This document shows, piece after piece, positions 53,190-64,000 of a DNA stretch of 64,000 nucleotides. Every line of letters begins with the position of its first letter. Position 1 is the first letter of the stretch. The translations under genes and the position numbers were made by a program. The stretch spans positions 30,776,053-30,840,052 of the forward strand of contig JAYGXS010000004.1 in NCBI GenBank assembly GCA_036362985.1. Direction: 5' to 3'. The notes under the pieces were generated by a model. The model made no database searches. It was not told where the DNA came from and was given only the letters and a program-made list of their open reading frames with translations. The DNA comes from Ligula intestinalis. Lineage: Eukaryota > Platyhelminthes > Cestoda > Diphyllobothriidea > Diphyllobothriidae.

Positions 53190-56100
53190 GTTGTTGTACT
53201 AGCTTACTCACTTAACCTAGTTTGCCAGCAATACATGTTATAAAATTTTTTAAAACGATGAAGGGATAGAGATGAAGGAATAAAGAATAAAGAGAACGGT
53301 ATAAAATGTTTGAGAAAGATGAAGGAATTCGGCGACTTTGTCTGGGCGAAGCCATAGGTCCTCAGGCGTGAGGTCCGTAGGGTTGGCTGGACAGTCGAAG
53401 AGGTGGCATGTTGTGTAGAAAGGCAGGAGGCAGTCAGGACAGTTGTCTGTGACGTTGTCAAAGCATGAGGTGAGACGGCTTTTGAATGAATTCAGCAGCG
53501 TGGAGAAGCCGGAATGCAGCTGGGATAGTCTGGTTCTAGCGTGTTTGGACAGGTTGGCCCTACGTTCTCTGTCCATGACGTCGGAGACCGGTGGAGGAGC
53601 GTTGAGGACTCTGCTGGGTTTATAGCTGCTGATGTTTGCTCGGCAGTTTCGGTGTGGATGCGCTTAACGAGGTCCGTTATCGGTAGATTAGTGGGGTACA
53701 CCGAAGCATGTGGGTCGTACGCGTCTATGGTAGACTGCTTAATGCGTCTAGCAGGTGGGGGGTGCGTTAACAGGCGATTTCCCGGATGTTCTGGGTTATG
53801 AGACTGCGCAATGTAGGTTTTTGCCTGCATGATGGAGTGAACCTTCAGAGGTAGGACTTGAGTTTCCTGATGCAGGTGATCTACATTGGTCATGTTAACA
53901 CAGCCCGTGGCGATGCGGAGAGCAGCGTTCTCAACGCGTTGGACATTCGCCCAGCTGGTATCACTTAACAGTGGGGCAAAGATGGCTGATGCATGCTCAG
54001 TCGTTGCCTTGCCTGTTGCCTGGTATGTCGTGACTAACGTCTCAGTGTCCTGGCCCCATGAAGAACCTGCCAAGGTTTTTAGGATGTTGAGCTTGGCTTT
54101 GCTGGCTTGGATGTCAGCATGGCGGTGTAGAGCCAGAGTCGGGTCGAGAGTGAGGCCCAGGAGTTTAGGATACTGACATAAGGAAATGTCATCGCCCTAC
54201 ACCTTAATTAAAGGATGGGACTTGTATTATTTGGGGTCCGGAGTAAACAGAGTTACTGAGGACTTGGTCGCGGATAGCTTCAGTTGCTTATCGTCTAGGT
54301 GCCGGAATAAACTGGGGATGTAGGTATTTAAGGCATCGGCAGCCATGTGAAAGTTAGGATGAGAAAACAGCAGAGTGATGTCATCAGCGTAAGACACCAT
54401 TTCGACTTCAGGGGGGATTCGGGAGGTCAGCCATGTAGATGCTGAATAGCGATGGCGAAATGACAACCTTGAGGAACTCCTGTCCTAGAGTTGCGGGCTT
54501 TGGATAGCGTGCCTGAGAATTCGACTCGCGTTTGTCTGCCACGGAGATAGCAGTTCAGCCATCTGCAGAGCTCGTTCGGTAGAGACAAATCCATGAGGGA
54601 TGTCATCAAGGTGTCAATGTTAACCGAGTCAAAAGCTTTAGTAAGGTCGAGGGCGACCATTAATGTTCTGTCCGCAGGTTTCGTTTTGTTAAAACCACAT
54701 GCAATGCGGTCCGTGACACGTTGTAGGGCTGACGTTGTAGAGTGGAAGGCTCTGAAACCGTGTTGGTGCTATTGGAGGTTGGCATGTCTATTGAGCGAGG
54801 GGAAAATAAGACGCTCAAGTATTTTCACGGCCGGGCTGAGAAGCGAGATCGGGCGGTAACTGTCAGAGACAGCGGAGTCTTTACCCACTTTGTGGTTGGG
54901 GAGGATATGGGCCATTTTCTAGCTAGCACGTGGCTAGAGACAGATTAAACAACGTGGTTAAGAATGCGACACCTCTGGAGCCTATGTGTTTTAGGTGTAC
55001 CATCGTAATTTCGTCCGGTCCTAACGCCTTAGAGTTCTTAGCACGCTTAATCGCGGTTATGGTATCATGAGCTGAGAATTGGAGCGGCACTAATAAAGGT
55101 TTGCACGACCTGTGTTTGACGATCCTCGAATTCTTCGAGGATTTATGGACCGCAACCGTGGTGAATTGCACATTGAATTGGTTGGCAATGTCTCTGTCGG
55201 TTTTCTTCGGTATACCATTGAATTGGATAACCTGGTTGGGAGGAGCAGGTGCCCCTCTACCGATGGATTTGATTGTTTGCCACAACTTGCTGGTGTTGGT
55301 GCGACTGGAGAAAGTGGCTAGCTTTTCTTGCCATATGGTCCTATTGTGTTCATTGACCAGTCGGGAGATCTCTAAGGTCATGGCCGGTAACGACGGGAGC
55401 TGAGGGTTTTGAGCTCGGGCGACGTCACGCTCTCTTGATAAGGTGGCCGCATCGGTAGGGTATCCTGGGATGGGATCAAAGACCTTGCCCGCGGGAATGT
55501 TGTGCTTAGAGGCAGTATGCATGATGTGGTTGAAAATCGACACACCTTGGCGAACATCCGGAGGGAAAGGGGCCTGGTCAAAGAGATTCTCAGTTTCACT
55601 AAGGAAACCGGGCCAGTTGGCTTTACGTAGATTCATAAAGCACTTGCGAGCGTTACGAATCGGGGAAGCATGTGTGCTGATTGTGATAACTATCGGGAGG
55701 TGGTCAGAGCTCAGTTTGCATAGACAGTCCCATGAGGAAGATAGTAATAGGTCGCAACTGACGATGGAAATGTCCGGGCTAGCGCAAGTACCTGAATGAG
55801 GGAGTCTCATGGACGTTCCATCCGTGTTGAGGATCCCAAGGTTGGTGTTGTTGATCTCCTCGGCTAGTGAGGCACCTCTAGTACAGGAAAGGTAAGAGAA
55901 CCCTAAATCATCGTGGGCATTGAAGTCGCCCAAGATGAGTTTCGAATCACCCGTTAGCATGTGGACTATTGATGGTCTGAAGTTGGCATCACAACTACTT
56001 TATGGAGGAATGTATACGTTACGGACAGTCAGACTGGACGGTCCAATAGTAACTTGTACCTTGAGTTCTTCTAGCGGCGAGTCCGCGGATGTTGCTGCAG

Positions 56101-56740
56101 AGGTTAGCTCCTGGTATTTGCTACTTTGGTGAACCAAAGTGACCAGTCCACCACCGGCATTACGAGCTCTGTCTCTTCGAATGACGATGAAGCCCGGGAA
56201 ACGTGAGACCTTCGACTTTGCTGACAGCTTTGACTTCTGGAGAGCAGCTTTTTTGATGTCATGATCATGGAGGAGTTTAATGAACTCATCTGTTTTACTA
56301 GAAAGGCCATTACAGTTCAGCTGCAGTATTTTGAGGTCAGAAAGTGGTGAGGCGTCTGGGACGGTCAGCGACATAAGCGGCGGCGGTGCTGAGGGTTGTT
56401 GTAAGGCAGCCTGAGTCGTGGCGGACCGCGGCATAGGTGGTGGTGGCAGTGATGGTCCAGGAGTGTGAGCCGGCCCATTTCGTGCATGACGACAGGTTAT
56501 GCACCTGTATGATGAGCCGCTGTATTGGTGGATGGAAGTGAGACCCGAGCAATTAGTGCCTCTTGTGCGGAAGTTTTGCCAGTTATTGCAAGGCACACAC
56601 AGGCTTGGTTTGGGAAGATCTGCTTGGCGCAGGTGGAACAGAACCATCTGATGGATCCTTGAGCAGCTCCCGGGGGGCACAGGAGAAGCTGATTAATGTT
56701 AAAGTATGGAAAGGCAGGGCTTGACAAAGCCACGCATCTT
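53190..56740 (-). mobile_element. Jockey/CR1-like LINE, near full length, degenerate
   Basis: Read on the minus strand from 56740. A PHD-like finger (WFCSTC, CVPCNNW, CSGL, YRCITC; two frames) is followed by the EEP endonuclease: LKILQLNCNGLS, ALQKSKL, LILGDFNAHDD and LSSDHLPIVI. The Lys in QKSKL replaces the expected catalytic Glu. After a linker come reverse transcriptase motif 1 (NSKALGPDEITMVHLKHIG), motif A (VALDLTKAFDSVN), motif B start (RTGVPQGC) and motif C (VSYADDITLL). The C-terminal knuckle is NCPDCLLPFYTTCHLFDC with DLWLRPDKVAEFL. A TAA at 56000-56002 and frameshifts near 56540, 54900, 54480 and 53540 break it. The 3' end has a CAACAACAAC tail (about 53196-53183). It is inactive. 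Confidence 0.9.
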
Positions 56741-57410
56741 CATCAGTTGACTGGTTAATTGAGTGAGTTGGGCAGCTGAAAGAATGTCAGACGTGGGTGC
56801 CAAAATATGCTGTAGTTCTGGTGGAAAGGTGTCCAATGTCAACGCCGGAGACTGGGAAGGAACAAACCTGGTCCTCAGAAAGAAATTATCACCAGTAAAG
56901 GTAAGATGATGGAAAACTTAAAATTTCCCAAATCATAAGACGAGGAAGACCATTAGCTCGACAAACCAGACAAGTGCCAACCGAAATGAATGAGTCCGAG
57001 CTTCGTCAGGTTACACTCAATCAGTGAAGAGAGGAACATAGATTGTTGTCTGTGTGCATAAGCGGTGGCGCTTACAACCAACAGAACGGGCTGCAACAGA
57101 TCGGTACAGTTATGGCAGATGGTTCAACTCCAAGAGGAATGTTCGTCGCGAATTCTTCCTCAAAAATGTGGATGTTGCTCCGAGAGCCCGTGGCTGAGCA
57201 CAGGCTTCTCGTACTATTGAGTAAATTTCCGTTGTAAAATTATAGCTGTAGTAGTCAGTGACTGGATCTCTACTGCACGCTTGGATAAAAATCCATCGGA
57301 GAACGCCAAGATAGTACAGTCAGAAAAGAATTGTTCGCACTTACAGAAGGAGGTGAAAACGACGAAATTATGCAGTGACTCAACTCCGGGCATATGTAAT
57401 GGAGCTAAAA
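56741..57410. other. Unrecognised spacer
   Basis: May include the 5' leader of the minus-strand LINE. A 64-codon plus-strand frame at 57043-57237 is not recognised. Confidence 0.35.
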
Positions 57411-57414
57411 CTCT

Positions 57415-57640
57415 CGCGACTACTTGCACGTGCGCACCCGCGGCAGCCACTCGTGGCTGTCATAACCAAGCAATCATTTTCAAAGCTGACTCACACATGA
57501 CCCCACTGGAGGTACTGTGGAAACTTCATACGGCCACGGAGGGCGTTCTCGTCCTACTTCCAATTTCTTCCAGACTCTTTTCCAATAGTTCTCTGCAGAA
57601 TATACTACACTTCCAACCGACGTGCAACTTCTTCACCTAT
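57415..57640 (+). repeat. Dispersed repeat family A (diverged)
   Basis: Shares CTCGTGGCTG, TTTTCAAAGCTGACTCACA, GTTCTCGTCCT, CTGCAGAATATACTAC and spacing with 18330-18610 and 38030-38290. The 143-codon plus-strand frame at 57281-57712 spans it and is not recognised. Confidence 0.5.
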
Positions 57641-57989
57641 ACACAGGTCACAGCAGTTAGGGTCTTTCCAAATAACTTCATTTGCCTTGAAAACTACACT
57701 CCAAGTGATTAGATGCCTTATTTTTCTTCACTCTTCTTCCTCAGTCATCTGGCGTGAACTCTGCAGTCAATTCCTAGGCATGTGTAGTCAGGACCTAGCA
57801 GGGGTGCCGACATGAATTCTCAAAATGACCAAACTCAATTTTAACAAATTCGACTTGATTTGGCTTGTAAACACTTCGAACACTGCCAATTGCAGATCAG
57901 AGTGACATACCATCTGATTAACAAAAGGTTCTTGAAGGTTGACAACACTCTTGGAACTAGCAAACACTCCGCTCTTGCTAAAAGTCAGA

Positions 57990-58245
57990 AAAGGTTTTCG
58001 CCTGCGCCAAGCCCGCAAAGCGCACGTCACCATGCTCCCCTGCCTGCTTTTAGGTAGCCAATCACAAGTGCCGTAGGCTGCTATTGGCCAAGCAGTTGAT
58101 AAAGCGGCCAGTGACTCGCTCTCATATGACGTTTACGCATTCACGCTCACAGTCAGAGCCCGGGACCTGCCGCGCGTTGGGGCTTCAGACTACACTGAGT
58201 TCCTGTGCACAATAAACAATTCCTATTGGTTTTCCCCCTCTTCTT
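57990..58245 (+). repeat. Dispersed repeat family B-like, opposite orientation
   Basis: Contains GGTAGCCAATCACAAG and CTGTGCACAATAAACAATTCCT, which correspond in order to the reverse complement of the family B words GTGATTGGCTG and the GTGTACA-AATATACTGTTCC type end. The match is loose. Confidence 0.4.
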
Positions 58246-59130
58246 CCTATACGGAACTGGGCGTGATAATTGTGGTGCTCTGAGCAGACTCATGGCCTAG
58301 ACTCCTAGAAGGTCATGTTGCGATGCAGGCTGTGAGACAGAAACGCACACTGAAGCCAGAGTGCTTCAAAAAGAAAATTCTTATGTCCAAGTCCTCAGAT
58401 TTAAGCTTCAACCTTGTCAGACTTCAAAATAGTCTAGTTCCTACCTCCAAAACCCAATTGACCAGGGCGGCCTTTTTAGCATGCTTTAGTCTACGGCGAA
58501 GATCAGCCTTATCCCTTGAGTTCGGTTTGATGATGTTCCACCTAAGGTTTGTGGGCACAAATTTATTCGTGACATGTATGAACACGTGCCGAGGACGGCC
58601 ACGCATGTGCAAACAGTTTGGTTAGTGAGGAAAGCATTTGGCCATTATGCCTGTGACCAACTTAGTAGCGCTGTACCGCAACAAAGTAAACTTGGTGGTT
58701 TGTCCACTAGATGGCCAAAAACAATCAGGATATCCAGTCCTACAATCAACGGAGATCCTGTTTGACTAAAACCTGTTTCGGCATCGCCCAGAAATTTCCA
58801 TGACCTTAATTCGTTGCGGCACATACTCATGCCTGAATCAGTCGGATCAATGCTACAAGTTCACAGCCTCACGAGTGGTTACATCAATTTTGTCTGATGG
58901 CAAACAAAAGAACGAGACCGATGTATTTAGCATACTAGTTTCCTTTAGATCATGGTAAAAATGTGCTCGAAGCCAGCTCACACAGGCTTCGTAGCTGGCT
59001 AATTAAATGCTGACCCCAGACAGAAGCGAGTGATATGACACTCCGAGACTTCACCAGCACGGCTATTGACAGGTGTTAAGGCTAAAAGTTTGAACCCTAA
59101 CAGCTGCGATCGTCCAGGCCCGATTCTTTC
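58246..59130. other. Unrecognised spacer
   Basis: Overlapping open frames at 58323-58625 (plus) and 58424-58612 (minus) are not recognised. Confidence 0.4.
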
Positions 59131-59137
59131 AGAGATG

Positions 59138-59400
59138 GGCGAGAAATCTTGGGAAGGCCAGACTAGTAGGAGCAATGTATTGCGTACACAAGAGTAAGAA
59201 GAAAGGCTGACTCGGGCATTCGATCGTGAGGACCGGCGTCGTCACATCAGCCAACGACGCTGCCTGGTATCCGCACGCGGATTTGCGGAATTCCGAGTGA
59301 TCGCAGGCCACAGCCTTGAGTCCTAAGTGAATCGGCCTGTGATTGGTTGCACCGCGCGAGATTAAGCCATGTGTGGGCTGGATGTGTCAGTAGATCGCTC
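59138..59400 (-). repeat. Dispersed repeat family B
   Basis: GGCCAGACTAGTAGGAGCAA, TGTATTGCGTACACAAGAG and a GTGATTGGTTG motif lie in family B order. Together with the next copy it forms an inverted pair about 200 bases apart. Confidence 0.6.
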
Positions 59401-59589
59401 TGGTCCTTGAGCGAGAGACGGACTGGTGACTGCAACATTGGCATGATGACTCAGCGATGGCGGGTTGTAGTGGGTCTTTGCCCGCACGATGCCTGACCTT
59501 CCTGTCGTGGCCTCAATACGTCTAGAACTCAAGGTCGTTGCGGCCGCCAGACTTACTGACACGCATAACGTGGACGCCCCACCAAGATG

Positions 59590-59850
59590 TCCACCCACAC
59601 GCTGTCCAACCAACCACAGGCCGACCTAGCCACCGAACGCTCTCTCTCTGTCTACTGGCCTGACTGCTGTCAAACTGGCATTTGGGACCCGGTCAATCTC
59701 CTTGGCGGTCGTGTTCTCCCAAGTCAGACATCTTCCACCTATCCTCATTTTCTTTGTGTACACAATGTATTCTTCCCTCTACTCTGGCCTTTACTTACTT
59801 CTCCTCCACTAAGTAACTATGGTCTGAAGATCGCTGAAAATTACTTAACC
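59590..59850 (+). repeat. Dispersed repeat family B, inverted copy
   Basis: TTTGTGTACACAATGTATTC, CTCTGGCCTTTAC and TATGGTCTGAAGATCGC are the reverse complement of the family B start. The 126-codon frame at 59587-59967 is a reading of this repeat (LCVHNVFFPLLWPL, as seen near 9750) and is not a gene. Confidence 0.65.
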
Positions 59851-60239
59851 CTCTGCGATAGAGTTTCAACGCCCACTACACGGCCACACAGCAAAGACTA
59901 TCTGCATAGACTTTTGCAGGGGGCAATCAAAATGTCAAATCAGGATGATGGAGGGACAGTCTCATAGTCCGGGAAGTCCTGAGCGATGGATATTTACCAT
60001 CTGAACAAGCCATGTTTACCATCTGCATAAAAGGTTTGCCTCTATTCTCACACTCTCCGATTCATTGTCCGGCTGACCTCACGATGGTATTGAATGTTGT
60101 CAGATGAAAATGGGCCCCACTTGGTTGGTTCGTGGTCGACGTATTTTCATATTACTTAAGGCAATAGAACCTGTCCATGCGCACAACAATTCTATCGTAG
60201 GGGGTTAGGAAAGTTAAACCCTAACAACTGCGATCTTCA

Positions 60240-60570
60240 GGTTCGGTTCCTTAGGAGCAGCGAAGACATGGGAGGTCAGAGTGGTAGGAACGATATATTC
60301 TGTACATAATGAATGAAGAATAGGTAGAAATAAGTGGACTGCCGGAGCGCCCATCCGTTCGCTAGGGCGGCTTGGCCCGAAGACAGTCACCGCATTGAGG
60401 CCCTTGTGGGGTGGCCTTGAAGAAGGATTGGCCAGACAGACGAGCGTAGGCAGCCGGTTCATGCGCGCTCGTTGGCGGCGGGAGCCTTCATGCTAGGATC
60501 GTCTGCGTGGAGTGAGTCGCCACAGTTCCACCGACTGCAGCCAACAGTGAAGCGCGAGACAATCTGAAGT
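60240..60570 (-). repeat. Dispersed repeat family B
   Basis: GGTCAGAGTGGTAGGAACG, ATATATTCTGTACATAATGA and CGCTAGGGCGGCTTGGCCCG match the start of the copies at 6700 and 9650. The minus-strand frame at 60214-60462 reads it. Confidence 0.6.
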
Positions 60571-60630
60571 CTATTTTCAGTCCCGATCCGACTGCATCTA
60601 GGCCTATTTGGGACAGAGCATGGGGTACTT

Positions 60631-61020
60631 TTGTATAGTTTGCCAGGATTGAACAGTAACCAGCAGAGCGCAGTTGCACAAAATATGAAGCAAGACCTAC
60701 TACAAGAGGGCTGTGGTACGCTAGCGTTCGCTGAGGGCTACAATCTACCATATAGTGAGATTTATCCATTCGTCAGTAATTCGTGCTCAGAAGAGGTTGC
60801 TTTCCAATCAGCGCACTCTGGCGGTCCGTTGACACCAGACACTTATTGCAGCCAGGAAGACCTTCTCGAGGAAGACTCAAGTCCTCCTTCACACCTATTG
60901 ATTAAAACAACACGTGTCATGGACTACAGTGTTAAGCACGCACGTACGTCCGGCTATCGTTGCAAGGATCCTGTTGGAGAACTTGGACCCTGCACTTCAA
61001 CCTCATCACTTAAAAGCTAA
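60631..61020 (+). other. Unrecognised open frame, 129 codons
   Basis: An uninterrupted plus-strand frame with an acidic, Ser/Glu-rich middle (SQEDLLEEDSSPPS) and no domain, signal peptide or membrane segment that I can see. It lies in a repeat-rich stretch without splice support. It could be an exon, but equally a chance frame. No function is assigned. Confidence 0.2.
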
Positions 61021-61310
61021 TCTCTCAATGAACAACGATCAAGACGCTGAGAATATCAGCGTGACGGTTCGAACATCGATTCTGAGGGTCCACTGTATGG
61101 CACAGGACAGGGTGGCGCAGGTACTGTGAGTTGCGCGTGAATAAGCTTTAAGTGATTTTAGACTGGCCCTGCATCTACCGCATTCCTTCTTCGCTGATCC
61201 ACATGCACCCAGTGTCGAGACAAAGACAAGAAGATCGGAGTCAGGCACAATGGCTGAATGGGCCAGGAAACCCAATTGTGCTCGCTAAGGCACGAGCTAG
61301 CTCCCTTGAG

Positions 61311-61328
61311 ACACACACACACACACAC
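61311..61328. repeat. AC microsatellite
   Basis: Nine AC units in a row. Confidence 0.95.
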
Positions 61329-63730
61329 GGGAAGAGATTAGAAGGAACCGTCGCCATCTAACTCCTAGTTCACTTACCAGCCACTAAACATCACTCACTA
61401 GGCGTCTGGTAAATGCGTCAGCTAGCTGCCTCCTCAAACACGATAAACTGTGGTAGTCTCAGACTCACATCACACGTCGCTGCCTTACTCACGTAGCTTA
61501 CAGGCAGGCCTTAAGTCAAATGACACTTAAGGTGACCGATTTTATCACATGCACTTACAACGCTGGCTTAGATCGGCGCTAACGCCGATACCAAGTCTCC
61601 CGGGAATCGACGTCCTCACTATCTACGGCCGGCAGCCTAGCGTACTTTGAGTGTAGCACTGAAGCTTGTGTCTAATATGGCTTGAGTTAGCACTAAGATT
61701 TGCACATAATCTTCTGAGGTAACAGCTCCCCCGGTAACTACCGCCTACGGCCATTCTTTAGACACTAAAACATCCTTCTGAGTACTTGTTTGGGCACAAA
61801 CAACTCGCACCTTCGCTACCTGGAGGCAGCCTACGTACGGCAGTTTAAACCTGACCTATGTAAACAACTGGAGCATGTGGTGAGTCTAACTCTGCCGTGG
61901 TAGCACCGGCTCCCTGTTTACACATTCCTCTTCCCAGCCTTTTTTTGCCATATAACTTTTTACACCGTTTTTGCTGCCCACAGTGTTTAACTATCCTACT
62001 TTATTGATTGCCTCTTGGCCATTTCTTGTGACCTTGCTGTTTAGTATCGATTTTTTCTGTATGAATTCAATTTTGTATTTTCATTCGTTAGTCACTTTAT
62101 GGAGCGAGAAGACGCAGCTGAGCGCTCGCGAAATTTATGATTCCATCAAATTCTGCTGTACACGCAATCTTTGAATTTGTACCTGGGAAAAGATGCTTCA
62201 AATATCTCACATAAGGGTATAGCATTAGGGTAAGGCATCACTAAAGCATAAGTCCCATTTGTCGGGCACAGCTGGTCCCGGCTGGATACCTTCCCTCCTC
62301 TTTCTCACATGGCTATGCGACGCTGGTGCAAGTCAATGCTGAAGCTATTGTTTCTGAAACGGTCGTTCTTACAGCCTCGTCCCGCCCCCAGCCTATCCCA
62401 CGCTACGCGGCGAGTGACCGTGGGCCGACCGTGGTATCGATTATCGATCCGCCAACGTTACTACGCGGCACGGCGCGAGAATCGTCAAACCAATAAAAGT
62501 TACACTCATATCGCACACTTTTCCGGTGATCGACAACGTCAAACAACAGTGTTCACTTCTGGCCAAGAACGCATGAGGTGAGCCGTCAAAATTGTTTTGC
62601 CCGAAGGAGCGCCCTAAAATACAGAACTCCCTCGATAGGGTACTTCCACAGAACAGCACAGTACTTCGTAAAGAGCGAATCTCGTAAACAGACATGCCTT
62701 CCCCCCAGTTAAAAGTCAAGAAATCGAGAGAATAGTTTGGCGCAAGACCTCTTGCATTCTCAGCGTTTTAAATGTACACGGAGTTTAAGATGTGAAAGCA
62801 GAGGGGCAGTTCGAGGTGGACGGAAGGGGAGAGTCCAAGTTATGAACCCCGGCCAAGTTTCATGAGAGGCTGCGGGATTTCAGCCCCAAAGTAAAAAAAG
62901 AAACGATGGCAAATGAAATTTGAGATCGGGGGGAGGGGGTTGGAAACCATCACAGAGCTGGCAGGGAAAAAAACGCATGATAGTTGGGATGGGAGAGGGG
63001 AAAAAGCATTACGGTATATCATCGTCAGAACACATAAAGATATACATATATATTTGCATATATATGTACGCATGGGGCGTAAAATGTCGCAGATGTAATG
63101 TGAACTAGAGGAAGCGAGAGAAAAGATAAGCGTTTGCAGCGAGGACTGAAAGACCACTTTGTCAAGTAACTGACATTTAAAGTGGTATGCAGCAGAGTGG
63201 GGCGAGGAGGAGGGGCATGGGCAAGCGACGATGGCAGTTAGAAAATTTCGTACACACGATTAATAGGCCGTAGAAATGCGAATCAAAGGGCAGACGGGTC
63301 GGGAACCCCAGGACGCACAAGTCTGCCGACAATCTCATTTTTCGGTTCCACTCTTCTGCTCATGTTTCGGTCGCTGCAACGAACAAAAAGAGTGGACTTT
63401 AAAGAGTAGACAGATTTTTTGCCTGACGATCAAAAGAATAAGAGTTTACTAAGCACAAGGTGAATAAAAGGACAGGAGGAGGGACACCTTTAGCGTAAGC
63501 ACACAACGTGCCGGCGTTAAGTTGCAGTAAAAGCGCCTACTAGGAAATTGCAAGTAGGCAGTATCAAGAAATATATAGTTGGAGCTACAGTAATGGCTGG
63601 TCGATAATTCCAACAGCTAGGTGCCTTAGATGCTTAGGACCAACTTAATGGCAAGACAGAACAAATGCCCCATACGGCAGGAGAGTGCGGTGACTAGGCA
63701 CAGAATTGCCTAGGCCAGATCACACCTACA
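61329..63730. other. Unrecognised spacer
   Basis: Open frames at 61971-62174 (hydrophobic), 62309-62581 (very basic, Arg-rich, 90 codons) and 62840-63157 are not recognised. A TA-rich patch lies at 63041-63066. The basic frame at 62309 has no family motif that I can identify. Confidence 0.35.
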
Positions 63731-63734
63731 GCGT

Positions 63735-63905
63735 TCTTGACCATGCTTGACACCGGACCCAAGTGGATGAGGGAATATGGAGCAGAGTAGATGTTGCCAG
63801 AGTCTACTACGACCACTACAAACGAATTCTCGCGCAAATCACCATTCCTGCAGCTGCTATGCTCATAGGCACACGGTAGATGTCGTCGGAATAGACGGTC
63901 CAACT
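63735..63905 (+). repeat. Dispersed repeat family D
   Basis: Matches 37850-38020: CTTGACACCGGACC, GTGGATGAGGGAA, CTACGACCACTACAAACG, CGCAAATCACC and the closing GACGGTCC. The minus-strand open frame at 63694-63921 reads it. Confidence 0.55.
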
Positions 63906-64000
63906 GTTGACTGTTATCCACTGACAGCTGCTAAGAAGGAGAACCTCAGGCGGCCTCGATGTAGTGCGAACCAACGACAGCAAGAACAAGGCTTGTGCAC

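Noticed and set aside
59587..59967. 126-codon plus-strand frame
   Set aside because: It reads through an inverted family B repeat whose translation recurs at other copies.
60631..61020. A host gene at the acidic 129-codon frame
   Set aside because: No domain, splice or composition support; listed only as an unrecognised frame.
1..64000. CRISPR array, rRNA, bacterial operons or phage genes
   Set aside because: No regularly spaced direct repeats with unique spacers, no rRNA signature and no prokaryotic gene organisation were seen.

Overview
The window reads as repeat-rich, compact-exon animal DNA, most likely from a parasitic flatworm, and I favour a pseudophyllidean tapeworm (Diphyllobothriidea). 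The reasons are very short spliceosomal introns (32 and 36 bases in the ribosomal protein gene), flatworm-type LINEs, a Penelope-like element with a GIY-YIG domain, tRNA-derived SINEs and long gene-poor stretches. The species is inferred, not proven. There are no bacterial-type operons, no CRISPR array and no rRNA.

Only two ordinary host genes can be defended. The 3' half of a ferrochelatase gene lies on the minus strand (39747-40790: three exons, with a C-terminal Cys pattern expected for a [2Fe-2S] cluster). A complete 60S ribosomal protein L12 gene lies on the plus strand (49896-50458: three exons, 164 residues, polyadenylation signal 3 bases after the stop). Everything else that can be recognised is mobile or repetitive.

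Layout. 1-6120: unrecognised sequence, a minus-strand tRNA-derived SINE, a 160-base near-perfect hairpin with tRNA-like arms, and a cluster of about 1-kb AT-rich foldback elements. 6700-19140: dispersed repeats of several unclassified families, an RTE-like LINE tail, degenerate telomere-like tracts and a Penelope-type end sequence. 20800-24300: more foldback fragments, one interrupted by a hAT transposon that is itself interrupted by another repeat. 24560-27410: SINE copies. 27535-29645: a fairly well preserved Penelope-like element next to a telomere-like tract. 30180-38985: dispersed repeats, a CR1/Jockey-type LINE, another foldback element and a second Penelope fragment. 39747-40790: ferrochelatase. 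43690-49090: nested LINE debris in both orientations. 49896-50458: RPL12. 51231-56740: three LINE segments, two of them carrying PHD-like zinc fingers. 57410-64000: dispersed repeats and unrecognised sequence.

The two host genes are unrelated in function (haem synthesis in mitochondria; cytosolic translation). The mobile elements are nearly all broken by stops, frameshifts or truncation. The most informative features are the nested insertions, which give relative ages, the foldback family with an apparently inverted centre, and the hammerhead-like core in Penelope ends. Boundaries of repeats are approximate because they were judged by eye.
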